A stretch of 5,391 bases of DNA from Verrucomicrobiota bacterium (GCA_030832235.1 JAURJO010000273.1:1-5391); one strand, 5' to 3'; counted from the first letter of the stretch, positions 1-5,391 are shown. The notes: generated by a model from the letters alone, not told the origin. Numbers and translations are program-made.

Positions 1-449
1 AGCCCGGCGGGCAGGCGGATGCCGCACACCGAGCCGGTCTTCTGGTAAGCGCTCCAGCCGCTGCCGATGAGGTAGCCGCGGGCGACGCACTCGATGGTGA
101 GCGGCTTCAGCTTGCGCACCACCATGCTGCGCAGCTGGAGATCGCGGCTCGTGATCCCGCGGCGGGCGAATTCGCCGGCCTGGTCCGGCAGCAGGTGGCC
201 CGGGATGAGGTGGCCGGTCTGGGCGAACCACCAGTTGCTCATCTGCGTGAGGATCGCGCCCTTGCCGGGGATGCCGTCGGGCAGGACGACGTCGAAGGCG
301 GACAGGCGGTCGGTGGCACTGAGCAGCAGGGCGTCGCCGAGATCGAAGATCTCGCGGACCTTGCCGGAGGCGATGCGCGGAAAGGGCAGTCCTTCGATGG
401 TCGTGACGGCCTGGGTGGGTAGGGCGGCAGCGATGTCGGAGAATTTCAT
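1..449 (-). CDS. purC: Phosphoribosylaminoimidazole-succinocarboxamide synthase (SAICAR synthase), N-terminal part, cut by the window edge
   Basis: This cytoplasmic purine-pathway enzyme joins CAIR and L-aspartate, using ATP, to give SAICAR. The 149 complete codons begin MKFSDIAAALP. They contain the N-terminal nucleotide-binding strand GKVREIFDLGD (residues 29-39), the ATDRLSAFDVVLPDGIPGKG block (45-64) followed by ILTQMSNWWF, and the family signature around LTIECVARGYLIGSGW (117-132). The wording matches the longer, yeast ADE1-like form (about 300 residues) rather than the short E. coli form, so roughly half is missing beyond the left edge. The ATG at 447-449 is chosen because it gives the usual short N-terminus before the first conserved block. 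Upstream, AAGGGCG lies about 7 bases before the ATG and is at best a weak ribosome binding site. The gene diverges from tRNA-Glu. No frameshift is visible. Identity rests on recognised motifs. Confidence 0.95.
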   Translation of the reverse strand, partial: MKFSDIAAALPTQAVTTIEGLPFPRIASGKVREIFDLGDALLLSATDRLSAFDVVLPDGIPGKGAILTQMSNWWFAQTGHLIPGHLLPDQAGEFARRGITSRDLQLRSMVVRKLKPLTIECVARGYLIGSGWSAYQKTGSVCGIRLPAG

Positions 450-497
450 GGCGGCGCCCTTGTTGTGAGGGTTTTCGCAGCGGAACGGCGAGCAAAA

Positions 498-513
498 CGT
501 GACCGAAATCACG
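498..513. promoter_or_regulatory. CRP/FNR-like palindrome in the purC / tRNA-Glu spacer
   Basis: CGTGA-N6-TCACG is a perfect 5-bp inverted repeat with a 6-base centre. Its core GTGA-N6-TCAC is the half-site pattern and spacing of CRP/FNR-family regulator sites. It lies about 49-64 bases upstream of the purC start and about 60-75 bases upstream of the mature tRNA, so it could act on either gene. A second short palindrome, CCAAA-C-TTTGG (515-525), follows directly. A regulator binding here is inference; a 5-bp repeat can arise by chance. Confidence 0.35.
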
Positions 514-523
514 GCCAAACTTT

Positions 524-547
524 GGGGTTGCGCGGGGTGGGTTGGGG
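524..547 (+). other. G-quadruplex motif (four G-tracts) upstream of tRNA-Glu
   Basis: Four runs of three or four G (524-527, 534-537, 539-541, 544-547) are separated by loops of 6, 1 and 2 bases, which fits the standard G3+N1-7 quadruplex rule. The motif is on the plus strand, the non-template strand of the tRNA, 26 bases before the mature tRNA end. Whether it folds is unknown. Confidence 0.4.
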
Positions 548-555
548 CGTAGCGT
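528..555 (+). promoter_or_regulatory. Weak candidate promoter of tRNA-Glu
   Basis: A possible -35 TTGCGC (528-533) and -10 TAGCGT (550-555) are separated by 16 bases; each matches three of six consensus positions. The predicted start near 562 would leave about 11 leader bases before the tRNA. The stretch after the -10 (GCCCGGC) is GC-rich, as is common at stringently controlled stable-RNA promoters. The match is poor and the location is the main argument. The elements overlap the G-quadruplex motif. Confidence 0.3.
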
Positions 556-572
556 GCCCGGCTCCGCGGTTA

Positions 573-650
573 GTCCCCATCGTCTAGCCCGGCCTAGGAC
601 ACCACCCTTTCACGGTGAGAACCGGGGTTCGAATCCCCGTGGGGACGCCA
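573..650 (+). tRNA. tRNA-Glu, anticodon UUC, CCA end encoded
   Basis: A complete cloverleaf can be drawn. The acceptor GTCCCCA (573-579) pairs with TGGGGAC (640-646); the discriminator is G647 and an encoded CCA is at 648-650. The D arm is 582-600. The anticodon loop CTTTCAC (607-613) carries TTC at 609-611. The T arm pairs CGGGG (623-627) with CCCCG (635-639) around TTCGAAT. The sequence aligns closely with E. coli tRNA-Glu. Differences are two extra bases in the D loop and a C-A mismatch closing the anticodon stem (C602 with A618, positions 27-43). It reads GAA and GAG codons, and tRNA-Glu also supplies the precursor for tetrapyrroles in bacteria that use glutamyl-tRNA reductase. Confidence 0.97.
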
Positions 651-657
651 GGAAAAT

Positions 658-696
658 GCCCTGCTCATCGCTGCGATGACCAGGGCGTTTTTGTTT
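658..696 (+). terminator. Intrinsic terminator of tRNA-Glu
   Basis: A 13-position stem (658-670 with 674-686) has a single C-C mismatch and a 3-base CTG loop, and is followed by GTTTTTGTTT. It starts 7 bases after the CCA end, so the tRNA is probably a single-gene transcript. Confidence 0.9.
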
Positions 697-911
697 CCGG
701 TATCGCCTCCGCCCGGTGGCCAAGACCGGGTCCGGCAAAGGTCATCCCGACTCGAACGGCGAAGAATTCGGAAAAAGGGAGGGGCGGCTGCAGACCCGCA
801 GATAAATCCTCCTTTTTCTTCCCGGGTCCCCGCCGCTGATCGGGCGGCCGGCACGAGCGGGCGCGTGGCCGGCGAGCAAAGAGCGTTCTCCGGCGGGTCG
901 ACCCGGATAGT
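697..911. other. Gene-free spacer with short inverted repeats
   Basis: I see no convincing gene between the two terminators. Reading frames here translate to Arg/Gly/Pro/Ala-rich sequence with no recognisable motif, and they overlap the tRNA, its terminator or the receptor 3' end. The stretch holds a 6-bp hairpin (CCCGGT 712-717 with ACCGGG 725-730) without a T-run, and the longer inverted repeat at 771-818 listed separately. The rest is GC-rich and featureless to my reading. Confidence 0.6.
771..818. repeat. Imperfect inverted repeat, possible extra terminator
   Basis: GAAAAAGGGAGG (771-782) pairs with CCTCCTTTTTC (808-818) over 11 bp, with one bulged G at 779. The 25-base interior contains a smaller hairpin, CTGC (788-791) with GCAG (798-801). 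The A-run on the left arm and T-run on the right arm would put a U-stretch at the 3' side of the hairpin on either strand. This resembles a weak bidirectional terminator, but the T-run lies inside the stem and not after it. Confidence 0.35.
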
Positions 912-947
912 GAAAAAGGAAAACCCCGGTCGGGTAAGACCGGGGTT
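910..947 (-). terminator. Intrinsic terminator of the TonB-dependent receptor gene
   Basis: A perfect 10-bp stem (922-931 with 938-947, arm AACCCCGGTC) has a 6-base loop. Read on the minus strand it is followed by TTCCTTTTTCAC. It lies 45 bases past the receptor stop codon, in the right orientation to end that transcript. Confidence 0.88.
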
Positions 948-992
948 CGGTGCGGCCGATCGCCGCGCGTGGCGCGGCGCGGGCCGTGCGGC

Positions 993-3900
993 TCAGAAGC
1001 TGACCGTCGTGGTGAACGAAATCTTGCGCGGGTCGAGGTAGGTGAAGCCGTTGTTGACCATGCCGCCGACGAACGGATTCGACCCTTGGCCGAGCACGCG
1101 GTAGGTCGTGTAGCTGTTGAACAGCAGGTCGTCCTTGTCGGTGAGGTTGTTGATGTTCACCTGGAACCTCCAGTTATACTTCCCGAAGCGCCGGGTGTAG
1201 GAGGCGTTCATGTCCTGCACCCAATACGAGGTGGCATAGACGTAGTCGAAGGAGGCCTGCTTGGCCTGGTCGGGCGTGGCATTGGCGCCGATGGGCAGGT
1301 TGAACAGGATGTTGGGGCTGACCGAGCCGACCTTGCGCGGGCCGCGACCGCTGATCGCCCAGCCGGCGGAGAACCCGCGGAAGCGGCTCTCGCGCGGGAA
1401 CGAGTAGTTGGCGTTGAAGGAACCGGTCCACTTGTTGGTGCCGTTGTTGACGGTGCCGGGGGCGACACCGGCGAAGTTGTTCTGCAGATTCAGGATCTGG
1501 TTACGGATCTGCGTCTGGTTGTCGGTGGTGAGGACGTCGCCCTTGTCGTTGCGGAGGTTGTTGGCCCAGTCGGTCCACTTCGGGAGGAAGGCGGCGAAGT
1601 AGGCCTGCGTGACCGGACGGATGGCGATGTTCTCGGTCCTGGGCAGGGCGTAGTTGGTCGTCAGGCGCCAGCCCTTGAGGTTGGCCGTGAGCTGGAATTC
1701 GTAGCCGTTGGTGTTGAGGGCCGCGACGTCGCGCCAGGCGACGGTGGTGTAGTCGGGGTTCGAGTTGTAGAAGTTACCGGCGTTGGTCCAGAGCGTGTTG
1801 AAGTTGCCGGTGGGCGGGCCGTCGATGCGGTCGACCTGCTCGTTGTTGTAGTGCCGGGCCTCGGCGTAGAGGGCGCCGTCGAGGAGATTGAAGCGGAGGC
1901 CGAACTCGGTGCCGTTGCCGGTCGTGGCGCCGAAGCCCTCGCTGACGATGGTGCCGTCGGGATTCCAGCCGGTGATCTTGGCGGCGCCGGAGGTCGGCGG
2001 CGCGAAGTTCTCCGAGTAGTTGTAGAATACGCCGACGCGCTGCTCCTTGTCGAGGTAGGCGACGACGCCGACGTTGCCGGTGATGGGTTCGGCGGTGCCG
2101 ATGTTCCAGGCGCCGGGGCGGTTGCCGACGCCGGGCACGAAGCCGCCGTAGCTCTGCAGGCCGTTGGCGTTGGGGAAGCCGGCGATGTTGCCTTGCTGGC
2201 GGTTCAACTGCTCGTCGTAGCGCAGGCCGAGCACGAGCGAGACGCGGTCCTCGAGGTAGGAGGTGGCCGCGACGCCCTGCAGGTATTTGATGTTTTTGTA
2301 TTCGGTCGACGCGAAGCCGGTCTGGACGAAGCCGTAGGTAAAACCGGGGCGAGCCTCGGGGAGGAATCGACTGCCATACTTGAGGGGCTCGTCGACGTAG
2401 TAGCGGTAGCGGAGGGTGTTTTCCGCCGCGAGCCAGTTGGGGTTCGGACCGTCGAGGCGGGCGGGGCTGAAGCCGCGGGCTTCGAAGCGCTCCTTGCGCT
2501 CGCCGGCGATCAGCGAGAGCTGGCCCTTGCCGCGGAACGGGAGCTTCGTGTTCCAGCGCAGCAGGCCGCGCCACTCGCGGACGTAGTTATCCTGATGGCC
2601 CTTACCGGGAGTCGCTTCGCCGTAGGCGACGCCGACCTTGGGGTTGGGCTGGCCGTTCGGGAGGAAGCGGTTGATGTCGATCTGCAGCGTGCCGGCGCGC
2701 GCATTGGAGCGCTCGTTGCGGTCGTTGTCGTAGTGGTAGTAGGAGATCTGGCCGAAGAGGGTGTCGGTGATCCGGTGGTCGAGGTAGAAGCTGTAAACCT
2801 GGTTCTTGAAACGCGCGAGGGTGTCGTTGGCGCCGAGGTTGAACTCGCGGTTCGGCAAGCGCGCCGGGGAGGCGATGCCGGGCAGGTCCATGCGACCCTC
2901 GGGCTGGATCGGGGAGTTGTGGCCGGTCGAGCGGTAGGAGCGCTCGTTGGCGGTGGCGCCGCCCGTGTTGATCAGGCCGAGATTCGGGAGGGCGGGGATG
3001 TAGGTCCAATTCTGGGCGTTGGTGCTCACCGCGGTGATGCCGGCGAGGCCCTGGTTGGCGGGAAGGTTCGGGGCGAGCCGGTCGTAGAGGTAGCCCGGGG
3101 TGTAGTAGGCGATCTGGTCGGCGTAGGTGTTGGCCCAGGTCATCCGGTTCTCGCGGCCGAATTCGACCTCGGTGCGCAGCTTGGTGCGGGCGTTGAAGGC
3201 GTGGGCGACCGCGACGGAGACGGCGGAGTCTTCGTTGTGCGCGTTGTCGCGCCAGCCGCCGGCGACGGTGTTCTTCTGGTATTTGCCGTTGACGCGCACG
3301 GCGGTCATGCGGCCGAGCGTCTGGTTGATGTCCACCGTGGTGCGGAGGCCGCCCCAGTCGTCGACGCGCATGGAGCCGACGTAGGCGTTGCGCTCGAGGC
3401 GCGGGACTTTGGTGGAGGTGGTGGCGACGCCGCCGATCTGCCCGTCGCCGAACAGAATCGAGTTGGGGCCGCGGGACATCTCGAAGCGCTCCGTGTTGTA
3501 GGAGTCGCTCACGCCGTAGAAGAGAAAGTAGTTTCGCGTCGGGTAGTTGCCGGAGGAGCCGACGCCGCGGAAGTTGAACTCGAATTCGCCGTAGGGCGTG
3601 CCGCCCTGGAAGAAATTGCCCGGATCGACATTCATCGCGTAGCGGAAGGATTCGCGCATGTCGGTGACGTTCCAGTCCTCGAGGAATTCCTTGGTGAAGG
3701 CGGAGGTGGCCGATGCGATATTCTTGAGCGGCAAATCGACGCGGCCGCCGGAACCCGCGTTGGCCGCCTGATAGCCGCGGTCCTGGTCGGTGCGCACCTC
3801 GAAGGGGGAAAGCACGACGGCGGGCTTGTCTTCGCCCGCGGGCATGGCGGCGATCTCCGAGGGATCGAGCACCCCGTTCTTGTTGGTGTCGTATTTCGCG

Positions 3901-4004
3901 AGCGTCTGCGCGGAGGGCGCGGGCGCCGTCTGGGCCGACAGACCGTGGCCGGCGAGGCAGAGTCCGGCGAGCAGGACGACGTGGGTAGGCTGGAGGGATT
4001 TCAT
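993..4004 (-). CDS. TonB-dependent outer-membrane receptor with an N-terminal EF-hand-like loop
   Basis: This 1003-residue protein should sit in the outer membrane and import a substrate using TonB/ExbBD energy. Residues 1-24 are a signal peptide (MKSLQ, a hydrophobic core, cleavage likely after LSA). Residues 39-50, DTNKNGVLDPSE, fit an EF-hand calcium loop. LSPFEV (65-70) sits where a TonB-box-like segment is expected. The plug spans about 89-200 and includes FNFRGVG (143-149) and RGPNSILFGDGQIGGV (178-193). The remainder is an aromatic-rich barrel with a typical end, INNLTDKDDLLF to FTTTVSF, whose last Phe suits barrel assembly. The ATG at 4004 is chosen because the signal peptide begins there, although no Shine-Dalgarno sequence precedes it: the leader is C-rich. 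The gene is monocistronic, with its own terminator, and diverges from a propeller sensor-like gene. The style is that of Opitutaceae receptors, which are highly multiplied, so the substrate cannot be told. No frameshift or missing domain is seen. Confidence 0.95.
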   Translation of the reverse strand: MKSLQPTHVVLLAGLCLAGHGLSAQTAPAPSAQTLAKYDTNKNGVLDPSEIAAMPAGEDKPAVVLSPFEVRTDQDRGYQAANAGSGGRVDLPLKNIASATSAFTKEFLEDWNVTDMRESFRYAMNVDPGNFFQGGTPYGEFEFNFRGVGSSGNYPTRNYFLFYGVSDSYNTERFEMSRGPNSILFGDGQIGGVATTSTKVPRLERNAYVGSMRVDDWGGLRTTVDINQTLGRMTAVRVNGKYQKNTVAGGWRDNAHNEDSAVSVAVAHAFNARTKLRTEVEFGRENRMTWANTYADQIAYYTPGYLYDRLAPNLPANQGLAGITAVSTNAQNWTYIPALPNLGLINTGGATANERSYRSTGHNSPIQPEGRMDLPGIASPARLPNREFNLGANDTLARFKNQVYSFYLDHRITDTLFGQISYYHYDNDRNERSNARAGTLQIDINRFLPNGQPNPKVGVAYGEATPGKGHQDNYVREWRGLLRWNTKLPFRGKGQLSLIAGERKERFEARGFSPARLDGPNPNWLAAENTLRYRYYVDEPLKYGSRFLPEARPGFTYGFVQTGFASTEYKNIKYLQGVAATSYLEDRVSLVLGLRYDEQLNRQQGNIAGFPNANGLQSYGGFVPGVGNRPGAWNIGTAEPITGNVGVVAYLDKEQRVGVFYNYSENFAPPTSGAAKITGWNPDGTIVSEGFGATTGNGTEFGLRFNLLDGALYAEARHYNNEQVDRIDGPPTGNFNTLWTNAGNFYNSNPDYTTVAWRDVAALNTNGYEFQLTANLKGWRLTTNYALPRTENIAIRPVTQAYFAAFLPKWTDWANNLRNDKGDVLTTDNQTQIRNQILNLQNNFAGVAPGTVNNGTNKWTGSFNANYSFPRESRFRGFSAGWAISGRGPRKVGSVSPNILFNLPIGANATPDQAKQASFDYVYATSYWVQDMNASYTRRFGKYNWRFQVNINNLTDKDDLLFNSYTTYRVLGQGSNPFVGGMVNNGFTYLDPRKISFTTTVSF

Positions 4005-4034
4005 GGGGTAGGGAAACTTGGGCGGGGCGGAGGG
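4005..4034 (+). other. G-quadruplex motif abutting the receptor start codon
   Basis: Five G-tracts lie on the plus strand (4005-4008, 4011-4013, 4020-4022, 4024-4027, 4032-4034) with loops of 2, 6, 1 and 4 bases, satisfying the G3+N1-7 rule. The plus strand is the template of the receptor gene, so the mRNA carries matching C-tracts directly before AUG, where a Shine-Dalgarno sequence would normally be. A further G-rich run at 4064-4080 has three full tracts and one GG. Folding is not demonstrated. Confidence 0.4.
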
Positions 4035-4082
4035 CGCGTGCCGCGGCGCGCGGATGCGCCGTCGGTGGGTGGGGTTGGGGTG

Positions 4083-4112
4083 CCACGCCGCCCGGCGGGG
4101 CCGGTGGCGTGG
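4083..4112 (-). other. GC-rich hairpin in the receptor mRNA leader
   Basis: CCACGCC (4083-4089) pairs perfectly with GGCGTGG (4106-4112). After one non-pairing position on the minus strand, two more pairs follow (4091-4092 with 4103-4104), around a 10-base loop. If transcription starts near 4150 this hairpin lies in the 5' leader, about 80 bases before the receptor AUG. No T-run follows, so it is not a terminator. I recognise no riboswitch family. Confidence 0.35.
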
Positions 4113-4157
4113 GGCCGGAGACCGCCCGTTTCCCGGGCCCCCCTCAATGCGACAATG

Positions 4158-4186
4158 GTGTTAGGCGGGGCTATTGCTTTAGTCAT
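4158..4186 (-). promoter_or_regulatory. Candidate promoter of the receptor gene
   Basis: Read on the minus strand, ATGACT (4181-4186, four of six matches to TTGACA) is followed after exactly 17 bases by TAACAC (4158-4163, three of six matches to TATAAT). The pair lies in the only AT-richer island (about 4144-4188) of an otherwise very GC-rich spacer. A start near 4150 would give a leader of about 147 bases. The element matches are modest. Confidence 0.35.
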
Positions 4187-4189
4187 AGC
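4170..4189. promoter_or_regulatory. GCTAT-N10-ATAGC inverted repeat, possible operator
   Basis: A perfect 5-bp inverted repeat with a 10-base centre overlaps the candidate receptor -35 element and lies 54 bases upstream of the divergent propeller gene. Its position suits an operator controlling both genes. The evidence is symmetry and location only. Confidence 0.3.
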
Positions 4190-4242
4190 GGGTGCACGCA
4201 GTCTTGCCGCGGCCGGTCGTGCGCGGTTCGGTTCCCTTCGCG

Positions 4243-5391
4243 ATGGCCACCCCTCCCTTGCTCCCCGTGCGGCTGGCGCGCGCACTGCGGCGCGCGGCGT
4301 GGCTGGCGGCGTGGCTGGCGACGGGGATGGCGGCCGGGGCCGAGCCGGCCGAACGCGTGCGGGGGTTGCCGTTCTCGCGGACCTATTCGCTGGAGGACAT
4401 CGGCTATGTGCCGCGCGGGTCGCGCCTGAACTTCGATTCGTTCGGGCGCATCGCCGTCATCCACGACGGCGTCTACGCGGTCCTCAACGACACCGCGTGG
4501 ATCAACATCGCGCATGCCGACGAGTCGACCCGCACGCCGATGAGCGAGGTGGTGCACGCGGGCTACGGGCGCAGCTACTACGCGGGTCGCGCGTCGTGGG
4601 GCATCGCGGAGTTCGGGTCCGACGGCGCGTTGCACTCCCGCCCGCTGGTGCCGCCGGACCCGCCGGCGTGGACGCGCACGACGACCTTCGACGCGGTGAT
4701 CGTGACGACGGGGGGCGTGTATTTCTCCAGTGCGCGGGGCATCGTGTTCTGGGATTTCGCGGAGAAGCAGTGCCAGTTGCACGAGGCGCCGCGGACCTCG
4801 CGCAGCTTCGCGATCGGACAGCGGGTCTACGTGGCGAGTCCGGGCCAGCCGCTGCGCTACGTCGACGTGAAGGAGCGCGCGCTGCGCCAGTGCGCGCCGT
4901 CGGCGCTGGATCGCCTGCCGGTCGACCTGGCGGCGCCGCTCGACGCGGAGCGGGCGCTGGTCGCGCTGACCGACGGCCGGCTCTTCGTCTACGACGGCCG
5001 GGATGCCACGCCGTGGCCCGGCGAACGGCGCATCAACGTGCGCGGGCGGCTCTCCGCCCTGCGCGGCCTGGCGGACGGGAACATCGCCCTCGCGGCCAAC
5101 GGCGAGGGCGTGTTCATCGTGGCGCCCGACGGGGAATTGGTCGCGTCGCTCACCACCCCGCAGTTCCACCGGGTGTCGAGCATCGCGAGCCGCGAGCACG
5201 GCGTGCTCTGGGTGCTCACCGAGGACTCGATCGAAAAGGTGCTCTACCGCGGGGGCCTCACGTCGTTCGGCCATCGGCAGGGGGTGACCCTGTTCTATCC
5301 CATGGTCGCCAAGGCCGGCGACCGCACCTACGTGGCGTCGGTCCGGACGCTCTACGAGGCCGTGGCGACGCGGCCGCGGGCGCCGGCGCGC
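4243..5391 (+). CDS. Exported beta-propeller sensor-like protein, N-terminal 383 residues, cut by the window edge
   Basis: The frame is open from the ATG at 4243 to the window end. Residues 1-33 look like an export signal: an Arg-rich stretch (R10-R17), the hydrophobic run AAWLAAWLATGMAAG, then a likely cut after AGA. The rest is short beta-strand units with Gly-Asp turns, for example FDSFGRIAVIHDGVYAVL (64-81), GGVYFSSARGIVFWDF (157-172), LTDGRLFVYDG (242-252), LADGNIALAANGEGVFIV (276-293) and ISSIA-like VSSIASREHGVLWVLT (311-326). The last resembles two-component regulator propeller repeats. Such domains usually sit ahead of a membrane segment and a kinase, GGDEF or DNA-binding output domain, which would lie beyond the right edge. 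An in-frame stop at 4186 limits earlier starts to GTG or TTG codons (4192, 4204, 4219). ATG is preferred for the signal peptide, though no clear Shine-Dalgarno precedes it. C177 and C217 are the only cysteines. The output domain, ligand and exact family are unknown. Confidence 0.8.
   Translation, partial: MATPPLLPVRLARALRRAAWLAAWLATGMAAGAEPAERVRGLPFSRTYSLEDIGYVPRGSRLNFDSFGRIAVIHDGVYAVLNDTAWINIAHADESTRTPMSEVVHAGYGRSYYAGRASWGIAEFGSDGALHSRPLVPPDPPAWTRTTTFDAVIVTTGGVYFSSARGIVFWDFAEKQCQLHEAPRTSRSFAIGQRVYVASPGQPLRYVDVKERALRQCAPSALDRLPVDLAAPLDAERALVALTDGRLFVYDGRDATPWPGERRINVRGRLSALRGLADGNIALAANGEGVFIVAPDGELVASLTTPQFHRVSSIASREHGVLWVLTEDSIEKVLYRGGLTSFGHRQGVTLFYPMVAKAGDRTYVASVRTLYEAVATRPRAPAR

Noticed and set aside
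94..468. Plus-strand open frames opposite purC
   Set aside because: Antisense to conserved SAICAR synthase sequence; the translation is low complexity.
939..949. An 11-base copy of the tRNA T-arm sequence (ACCGGGGTTCG, also at 621-631), suggesting an integration-site remnant
   Set aside because: The shared bases lie within the palindromic arm of a terminator and the match stops after 11 bases. There is no integrase, no longer 3' tRNA duplicate and no foreign gene between the copies.
676..1041. 121-codon plus-strand open frame downstream of tRNA-Glu
   Set aside because: It starts inside the tRNA terminator, crosses the receptor terminator and runs antisense into the receptor 3' end; the product has no recognisable feature.
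1774..2574. 266-codon open frame on the minus strand inside the receptor
   Set aside because: Arg-rich, low-complexity translation of a shifted receptor frame; no domain or start context.
3855..3890. Lanthanide-binding (lanmodulin-type) reading of the EF-hand
   Set aside because: The proline at the second loop position typical of lanmodulin is absent (Thr here), and no methanol-oxidation gene is nearby.
3951..4004. Lipoprotein signal at C16 of the receptor
   Set aside because: The residues before the cysteine are AGL, which do not fit the lipobox (small residue at -1); a normal signal-peptidase I site, LSA, follows at residue 24.
2602..4086. 494-codon open frame on the minus strand, overlapping the receptor
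   Set aside because: Its translation is Arg/His/Pro/Ala-rich with no motif and it overlaps the well-supported receptor in another frame. It is a shadow produced by high GC.
4183..5274. 363-codon open frame antisense to the propeller gene
   Set aside because: Its translation is dominated by Arg, Ala, His and Asp, as expected opposite a GC-rich gene. The plus frame shows a signal peptide and regular propeller-like strands, so it is preferred.

Overview
The window looks like a chromosomal piece of a high-GC member of the Verrucomicrobia, most likely Opitutaceae. The main clue is the style of the TonB-dependent receptor: a ~1000-residue protein with an LSPFEV segment before the plug and a C-terminus ending PRKISFTTTVSF. 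A second clue is its pairing with a secreted beta-propeller sensor-type protein. The assignment comes from recalled family resemblance; no search was run.

Layout. Positions 1-449 (minus) hold the first half of purC, the SAICAR synthase of purine synthesis, running off the left edge. A 123-bp divergent spacer (450-572) carries a CRP/FNR-like palindrome, a G-quadruplex motif and a weak candidate promoter. It leads into a complete tRNA-Glu(UUC) gene with encoded CCA (573-650), followed at once by a strong intrinsic terminator (658-696). Positions 697-911 hold no convincing gene, only short inverted repeats. A strong minus-strand terminator (910-947) then closes the large receptor gene (993-4004, minus). 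The receptor has a signal peptide, a single EF-hand-like calcium loop, a plug domain and a long outer-membrane barrel.

The receptor is transcribed divergently from the last gene (4243 to the right edge, plus), an exported protein resembling the beta-propeller sensing region of regulator proteins and cut off after 383 codons. The 238-bp spacer between them has a GC-rich, C-tract leader on the receptor side and a relatively AT-rich island (4144-4188), which probably holds the promoters and an operator.

How the parts may work together. purC and tRNA-Glu are housekeeping genes. The receptor and the propeller protein may form a small uptake-and-sensing unit: the receptor would import a TonB-energised substrate and the propeller protein would sense something in the periplasm. 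This is inferred from divergent arrangement only; the substrate and the output domain cannot be read here. I see no mobile element, CRISPR array or phage gene. The most unusual points are the EF-hand ahead of the receptor plug, and G-quadruplex motifs at the receptor start codon and over the tRNA promoter.
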